Origin: Phialocephala subalpina
Taxonomy: Eukaryota; Ascomycota; Leotiomycetes; Helotiales; Mollisiaceae
Assembly (NCBI GenBank): GCA_900073065.1
Contig: FJOG01000003.1
Span: 2,110,133-2,174,132 of the forward strand
Direction: 5' to 3'
Length of the DNA stretch: 64,000 bases
The notes beneath the pieces were generated by a model. It was not told the DNA's origin, did not search any database, and worked only from the letters and a program-made list of their open reading frames with translations. Of the stretch, positions 58,256-64,000 are shown in pieces. A program made the position numbers and the translations under genes. Positions within the stretch are counted from its first letter, which is position 1. Each line of letters opens with the position of its first letter.

Positions 58256-59965
58256 ATGTCAACGAAGATCGGTATCATAGGTGGTGGGATTAGTGGTTTG
58301 AGGTGTGCAGATGTTCTTCTGGAGCAGGGGTTTGAAGTCACGATTCTTGAAGCCAGAGACAGATTAGGTGGTCGAAGTAAGTTTGATGTCAATCACTGGC
58401 ATCCCTCGGAATATTGTCGCTATGGGAGGCTGCCTTCGGCATCCATTGACAATGGATATGAATATGTGAACACTCATTCCTTTCGAGACTAACGTAAGGA
58501 GACAGTGCACCAGAGCGTCCTTCCCAGTGGACATGTCGTTGACTTAGGTCCAAACTGGATTCACGGTACAGACGACAATCCAATCTTGGACCTTGCTAAC
58601 GTAACCAACACTACAACGCACTCTTGGGAGGAGGATTCTAACATTTTTGACGAACACGGAAAATTGCTGAGCAATGGAGACGAACTTAGTGGGATATTCT
58701 GGGGCATCGTTATGGAAGCGTTCAAGTACTCTGAACAACACGGAGCAAACTTAGACCCAAACACGAGTCTCTGGGACTTCTTCATTGAGAAGACTGCTGT
58801 AATGTCCAAAAGTACGGCGGAGAAGGAGAAGGCAAGGTTGGTTCTACAAGTCGCTGAGATGTGGGGAGCGTACATTGGAACGCCTATCACACGCCAGAGC
58901 TTGAAGTTCTTCTGGCTAGAAGAGTGTATTGACGGTGGTACGTAAGCTCTATTCTTCTGTGTTCACTCTCTCTCATGTCTGATTCAACTAGAAAATCTCT
59001 TCTGTGCCGGCACATACCAAAAAATCTTAGCAGAAATCGCTAGAGCTGCTGAACAGCGGGCGATCATTCACGTCAGTACCACGGTCAACAAAATTGAACC
59101 CACTTCAACAGGAGCAGTAGTCCATACAAAAAATGGACCATCCTTCCGATTCGATGAACTAGTGGTCACCACCCCATTGGGTTGGCTGCAGAAGAACAAA
59201 AACGTCTTCAGCCCAGAGCTTCCCACTAGGCTGTCAGAAGCAATCGATGCCATCGGATATGGCAACCTGGAAAAGGTATACATCACGTTCTCCCGACCTT
59301 TCTGGCTAGGTGCAGATGGTCAGCCAGTGAAGAAACCCCTCCCAGGCTTCACACAATGGCTGCATCCCTCTTATGCCCACGAACCCGCTTCGACAAAATG
59401 GAATCAAGAAGCAGTTGACCTTGCAACTCTTCCAGGATCATGTGCCCATCCAACGCTCCTCTTCTACATCTTCGGTGACCAAGGCTCCTTGATTGCAAAC
59501 AAATGGAAAGAACTCAATTCCGAAGAAGAACGCACAGCCTGGCTAGCGAAATACTTCGCACCATATCTCGAGAAACTTCCTCAGTATGATCCAAGCTCCA
59601 AAGACTGCATACCAATATACTGTCTCGCAACTTCATGGACAGCAGATGATCTAGCTGGAAATGGAAGCTACAGTAATTTCCCCGTTGGGTTGAAAGAAGG
59701 TGATAGAGATATCGAGGTTATGAGGGAGGGAGTACCAGAGAGGCATCTGTGGTTTGCTGGTGAGCATACCGCTCCGTTCGTGGCTTTGGGTACCGTCACA
59801 GGTGCTTACTGGAGTGGTGAGAAAGTGGCGGATAGGATCACAAGGAAGTACAGAAAGGAGAGCGTGGTATCGGATGCCGTGAAAGGAGGTGGTGGTATTG
59901 CGGGGTATTATGCTGCTAAACCTGTCAATGTCCGTGGCTTTGCGGATGACGGGTTGAAAGAGTAA
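58256..59965 (+). CDS. Flavin amine oxidase, polyamine oxidase-like (Fms1 type)
   Basis: FAD-dependent enzyme probably oxidising spermine/spermidine-type amines. Exons 58256-58376, 58506-58937, 58992-59965; 508 aa. The FAD-binding fold is at the start: [36 protein letters not shown], followed after the 129-nt intron by [12 protein letters not shown], the typical second motif. The C-terminal FAD motif is [28 protein letters not shown]. The second intron (58938-58991) was set by the join [15 protein letters not shown]. No peroxisomal SKL-type ending (ends DDGLKE). It is divergent from the NTH1 homologue. Confidence 0.93.
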
Positions 59966-61914
59966 TACGCTCGCAGGTATTTCCCTTCGCCATCTGGCTT
60001 CTGTGGGAGCGGAGGCTCAGCTGTACCGATGTAGTAAGTTGTCCGAGGCGTCAATGGCCTTCCCCTCTCGTATCAAGGCTCCTATATAGGTTAAAATCCA
60101 CTCTCGTCCATGTTGAAGCCAAATATTCAACTCGCATTATTGTTTGGTTATCAAGCTTTTTCAACATCCCTCCGTGCCATTATCTTTATCTCTCTTCTGA
60201 AGTTCTCTGTAGTCTGTTCTCGTCTCAATCAGCATCGTTTCGGGATCCTTTTCCAGGTCATGCAGTTGGGGGAGGAAGGTACTGAAGGAATCCAAGGCGT
60301 AGAGATGCTTGAAAACGCATGCTTGACATCTCCTGCGTGCATGCACGGTGCAGCATTGTCCCGCTCTGCGTTTCCACTTCGGCGCATTCAATCGAGTGCA
60401 GGAAAGGTGATTCTCGAGGATCATTCAAAAGGTTGAAAGCCCTTTCCTGCCACCAAGTGTCACGGGAACTTAGCAGTGCAAGACGTCCCTTCCTGAAGGG
60501 TATCCGGCACTTGGGTCCCGCACATGACTCCTCGCCAGCCATGCTTCCTTCTCATCACAGTACAACGCCTTCCTCCCTTCCCAAATAAGGCGCCTTCCTC
60601 TCAATACACAATTTGCCATTGTACCACCTTATATTCTCGTTAGAGAAAAGGTTTTTTCTTCCTTCTTTTTCTTTTGGAAGAATATTTTTTCTAAGGGAGA
60701 GGACGAGAATATAAGGTAGTACAATGGCAAGTTGTGCATTGAGAGGAAGGTCCCACATGAACAGCCAAGATTCATTTTATCTTCATCTGTGAGAGTGTTG
60801 GAGATATATGCGTGGTGGTGCTGATGTTCTTGATCGTTGTCGAGTAGTTGTGGTGGGGTGATGCACAAAGTGAAGCTTGTAGCACCAGAAGTCGTCCACA
60901 AGCATCTCTCTACTTGAAAGTCTCTTTATGACTTTAAAATATCCATTCAATCGTTTTCTACAAAATTGACACCATCAAAGTTCTTGATTGTCATCATTTG
61001 GTTGTTGGACTTTGTTGGTGCACACCAATATCGGCGCTGCACCGCCACCCAACATACAATTCTCAACCATGCTCGCATGAAGGCGCCGACGTTCTTGAAT
61101 GGAAAGGTTCTGGAAGTACTTTTGATGCTTGCATATTCATTTGGGGACAATCAGCTTCGTTTTGGTTGAGATATGACATGTCAAGTTTCATCCAATTTTT
61201 ACTCCATCACTGACGAGGAAGTGACCTCCCCAGTACCTTCCCCATACCTTTCAAAGCAAATGAATCATCACCCTCCAAACTTACACTGGTATCGCTAACC
61301 AATTACTACTTATTATTCATCTTTGCTTTCTACGGAGCCAGATTCCCCTGCTATGAATCTTCAGCAAGACTTGGGATATTCTATCAAGTTCGCATGAAGT
61401 TGTATATTCTAGCAGCTTTCTAATAAGAGTCGAGCTCTGGTATGCATGTTCCCGCCGAAAACCTATCAATGAAAGGTATCAACGAGATCATACACCTAAA
61501 GAGTTCAAGTTCCTCTTAATTAGCGCTTTCCTCCTCGAATTTTGCTAGATTCTTCCCCAAGCATCGATTTGGAACCAACCCCTCTCACATAATTTGCATG
61601 AATGCTGACCTGCCTACATGTTGTCTTTGTCCTTTGAGCAAACCAAATCTTCACTAAATCTTTGATTGGTATGTTTCAAGTTGACGGTTGACCACGCATA
61701 TGCAAAATCTGCTGTAATAAGAAGACTATCTTTGTTTCGTCCTAGACCTGTGAAGAATCGAGCTTTACTGTATTTTTGACATCAATTCATTGACCAGGGC
61801 ACCTATCCGAAATTTTTTAAGCCACAATCAATGGAGTTCTCTTTCTTCCAACATCACCACACTTATCTTTCATGCACAATGACTGCCTGATTCGCGCTTT
61901 GGGGAGCCTCCTAT
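59966..61914. other. Intergenic with hairpin repeat
   Basis: No supported gene. Contains the inverted repeat at 60593-60750. Short plus-strand frames at 60110-60436 and around 60966-61213 show no family features. Confidence 0.4.
60593..60750. repeat. Imperfect 47-bp inverted repeat, hairpin-forming
   Basis: Left arm 60593-60639 (CCTTCCTCTCAATACACAATT..) is complementary to 60704-60750 with four mismatches. The 64-bp centre contains further pairing (TTAGAGAAAA against TTTTTTCTAA; CTTCC against GGAAG), so the whole 158 bp could fold into one long hairpin. No target-site duplication is evident. It may be a MITE, or a transcribed hairpin. Confidence 0.7.
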
Positions 61915-62565
61915 TTGAGAGCAGCTATCTGCCCTCCACTCAATGACATTCACCAACTCTTCACAACCACATCTAGAGAACGACCGACCAACGGAAGCAA
62001 GATTTCCCCCACAATCGAGCATGAACACATCCCCTCTTTACCTGCCTTCACCTTCCCACTCTCTGATGTGCGCCTTAAGATAGTTTATAATGGCTCTCCT
62101 GCCTACGCACTCGTTTGTTCCCACGCTATGGCTCTTGCCAGTCCGGTTGGAAGAACTTATTGTACCCACCTTGGAGTACTAACGTCCATGGTGCGGAGAC
62201 AAGTACCCCAGAAAACTCGTCCGAACCGAATCTCGAAAAAGACGGTGAAGAGAGAGGACAAAAGCAACCAGGAGACAAACAAGACATGCTGGAGCAGATG
62301 AGGGAAATGCGGTTTGAGGTAGGAAATACGAAGGTAGGAAAACTAGTAGCAGAACTTGATTTCATAGACGATGATGCAGATGCTTTGTTGGTACTGCTTC
62401 ATGCCGCACATCACAAAGGAGGTAATATCCCAGGCTACCCACCACCTCGCCATCTACTCATCAAGCTGCGATCGTCTGCAACAAGTATGTTTGCGCTGAT
62501 CTATTGAGAGAATGGATTATTTACTGGACTGGCCTATGCCAGATCATATCATGGGTAATCTTCTT
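61915..62565 (+). pseudogene. BTB/POZ-like gene with frame breaks, at edge of gap
   Basis: The frame starting at 61915 reaches FPLSDVRLKIVYNG and VCSHAMALASPV, the usual first strand and helix of the fungal BTB type. There the sensible continuation (WKNLLYPPW) lies in another frame, implying one missing base near 62145. That frame then holds MREMRFEVGNTKVGKLVAELDFIDDDADALLVLLHAAHHKGG, the expected middle. A second jump near 62450-62465 is needed to read AAIVCNKYVCADLLREW, the next helix. The rest is probably in the 857-base gap. Either a decayed gene or a poorly resolved sequence; the exact start and end are uncertain. Confidence 0.55.
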
Positions 62566-62591
62566 CGTTGCTTTTTGTATATTGTGAAATT

Positions 62592-63448
62592 NNNNNNNNN
62601 NNNNNNNNNNNNNNNNNNNNNNNNNNNNNNNNNNNNNNNNNNNNNNNNNNNNNNNNNNNNNNNNNNNNNNNNNNNNNNNNNNNNNNNNNNNNNNNNNNNN
62701 NNNNNNNNNNNNNNNNNNNNNNNNNNNNNNNNNNNNNNNNNNNNNNNNNNNNNNNNNNNNNNNNNNNNNNNNNNNNNNNNNNNNNNNNNNNNNNNNNNNN
62801 NNNNNNNNNNNNNNNNNNNNNNNNNNNNNNNNNNNNNNNNNNNNNNNNNNNNNNNNNNNNNNNNNNNNNNNNNNNNNNNNNNNNNNNNNNNNNNNNNNNN
62901 NNNNNNNNNNNNNNNNNNNNNNNNNNNNNNNNNNNNNNNNNNNNNNNNNNNNNNNNNNNNNNNNNNNNNNNNNNNNNNNNNNNNNNNNNNNNNNNNNNNN
63001 NNNNNNNNNNNNNNNNNNNNNNNNNNNNNNNNNNNNNNNNNNNNNNNNNNNNNNNNNNNNNNNNNNNNNNNNNNNNNNNNNNNNNNNNNNNNNNNNNNNN
63101 NNNNNNNNNNNNNNNNNNNNNNNNNNNNNNNNNNNNNNNNNNNNNNNNNNNNNNNNNNNNNNNNNNNNNNNNNNNNNNNNNNNNNNNNNNNNNNNNNNNN
63201 NNNNNNNNNNNNNNNNNNNNNNNNNNNNNNNNNNNNNNNNNNNNNNNNNNNNNNNNNNNNNNNNNNNNNNNNNNNNNNNNNNNNNNNNNNNNNNNNNNNN
63301 NNNNNNNNNNNNNNNNNNNNNNNNNNNNNNNNNNNNNNNNNNNNNNNNNNNNNNNNNNNNNNNNNNNNNNNNNNNNNNNNNNNNNNNNNNNNNNNNNNNN
63401 NNNNNNNNNNNNNNNNNNNNNNNNNNNNNNNNNNNNNNNNNNNNNNNN
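62592..63448. other. Assembly gap (857 N)
   Basis: Run of N between the broken BTB-like gene and the Atg2 gene. Confidence 0.99.
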
Positions 63449-63551
63449 GCCCCAACCCAACGCCTAGAACCATGCCTCAAATGCTCCGTATCTTCGCTCC
63501 AATCTGATGCAAACTCAAACACGCTACATATGCCTCAATATCGTAACATCG

Positions 63552-64000
63552 TCAATGCTTCTTATATTTCTGTCCACTCATTAGCAAGGTATTTACAAGT
63601 ATGTTAGATTGACTTACAGCATCCGCTCTCTTCAAGTTCGCAGGGTCCAAAGCATTGGTGGCACCCATCAATATCTGTCCTCCAGCTTTCGCGACTCCTA
63701 TCGCTGGTCTCAATATCACAGTCGGTGCATGTTTTCGTACCGCTCTCATGACACCTGCTGCGTTCCCACTCTCCATAACTTCACCAGGTACTGCAATTAT
63801 AGCATCTCTCGCAAGGACGAGATCTCTCTGTAGACCGTTATACCCACCCCGAAGACCCTGAAGCACTCCTACAGGTTGGTTGGCGTATAGACTGATCTGC
63901 TTACTCTCCTCATCTGACTCCTCATCATCGATGCCAATTTTCGATTCGGCATTAGGACCAAGGAAGTCCTCGGCACCTTGGAGAACTGTTTGGACACCAA
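63552..64000 (-). CDS. ATG2: Autophagy protein Atg2, C-terminal part
   Basis: Atg2 is a lipid-transfer protein that links the ER to the expanding phagophore. The window has only its C-terminus: exon 64000-63618 and a last 18-nt exon 63569-63552, joined by a 48-nt intron. The segment [66 protein letters not shown] is characteristic of the fungal Atg2 C-terminal region. The intron was preferred because it yields KRADAKYKKH, matching the usual ending; reading through inserts 16 non-family residues in the same frame. The 5' part continues beyond the window. Confidence 0.88.
   Translation of the reverse strand, partial: GVQTVLQGAEDFLGPNAESKIGIDDEESDEESKQISLYANQPVGVLQGLRGGYNGLQRDLVLARDAIIAVPGEVMESGNAAGVMRAVRKHAPTVILRPAIGVAKAGGQILMGATNALDPANLKRADAVSQSNILVNTLLMSGQKYKKH

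Overview
The window is nuclear DNA of a filamentous ascomycete (Pezizomycotina). Most genes carry one to six short introns, mainly 42-70 nt, with GT..AG ends and CTAAC/CTGAC-like branch points. It also holds a FacB/Cat8 acetate regulator, Zn2Cys6 factors, class III alcohol dehydrogenase and a fungal U2 snRNA. The protein flavour suggests Leotiomycetes, but that placement is an inference. Three runs of N (25552-26286, 44784-45207, 62592-63448) show this is a scaffolded draft.

Layout: 1-8753 is housekeeping: Nup85 (partial) divergent from gamma-tubulin, two small disordered proteins, and the Mgs1/WRNIP1 ATPase. 9414-13805 is accessory: a frameshifted GST-like gene, a cytochrome P450 and a secreted class-3 lipase broken by an in-frame TGA. 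15487-18325 holds S-(hydroxymethyl)glutathione dehydrogenase and a ubiquitin-like/AN1 zinc-finger protein. 19625-24094 holds a VOC/glyoxalase-fold protein divergent from a C2H2+Zn2Cys6 regulator, then a saccharopine-dehydrogenase-like reductase with a frameshift, and a small conserved protein. 27205-30008 is facB. 31760-38125 holds a SET-domain methyltransferase, a large disordered protein and a Pgc1-like phosphodiesterase, all on the minus strand. 40331-43530 is a decayed locus combining a USP-type deubiquitinase, a coiled coil and a DEDDh exonuclease. 45472-45655 is the U2 snRNA gene; an inverted, truncated copy of its 5' end lies across an assembly gap. 46148-48320 holds translin and PIG-F. 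52911-54834 is an amino-acid permease with a GC-AG intron. 56086-57755 is an endonuclease III homologue and 58256-59965 a polyamine oxidase-like enzyme. The window ends in a broken BTB-like gene, a gap and the C-terminus of Atg2. A TA-flanked MITE candidate (55686-55931) and a hairpin-forming repeat (60593-60750) lie in intergenic DNA.

The core genes serve unrelated housekeeping functions (nuclear pore, microtubule nucleation, DNA repair, formaldehyde detoxification, GPI anchors, autophagy, splicing). No complete new multi-gene system is visible. The most unusual items are the decayed USP-exonuclease locus and the inverted U2 fragment. Several accessory genes are disrupted, which means either real pseudogenisation or base errors in the draft; reads would decide.
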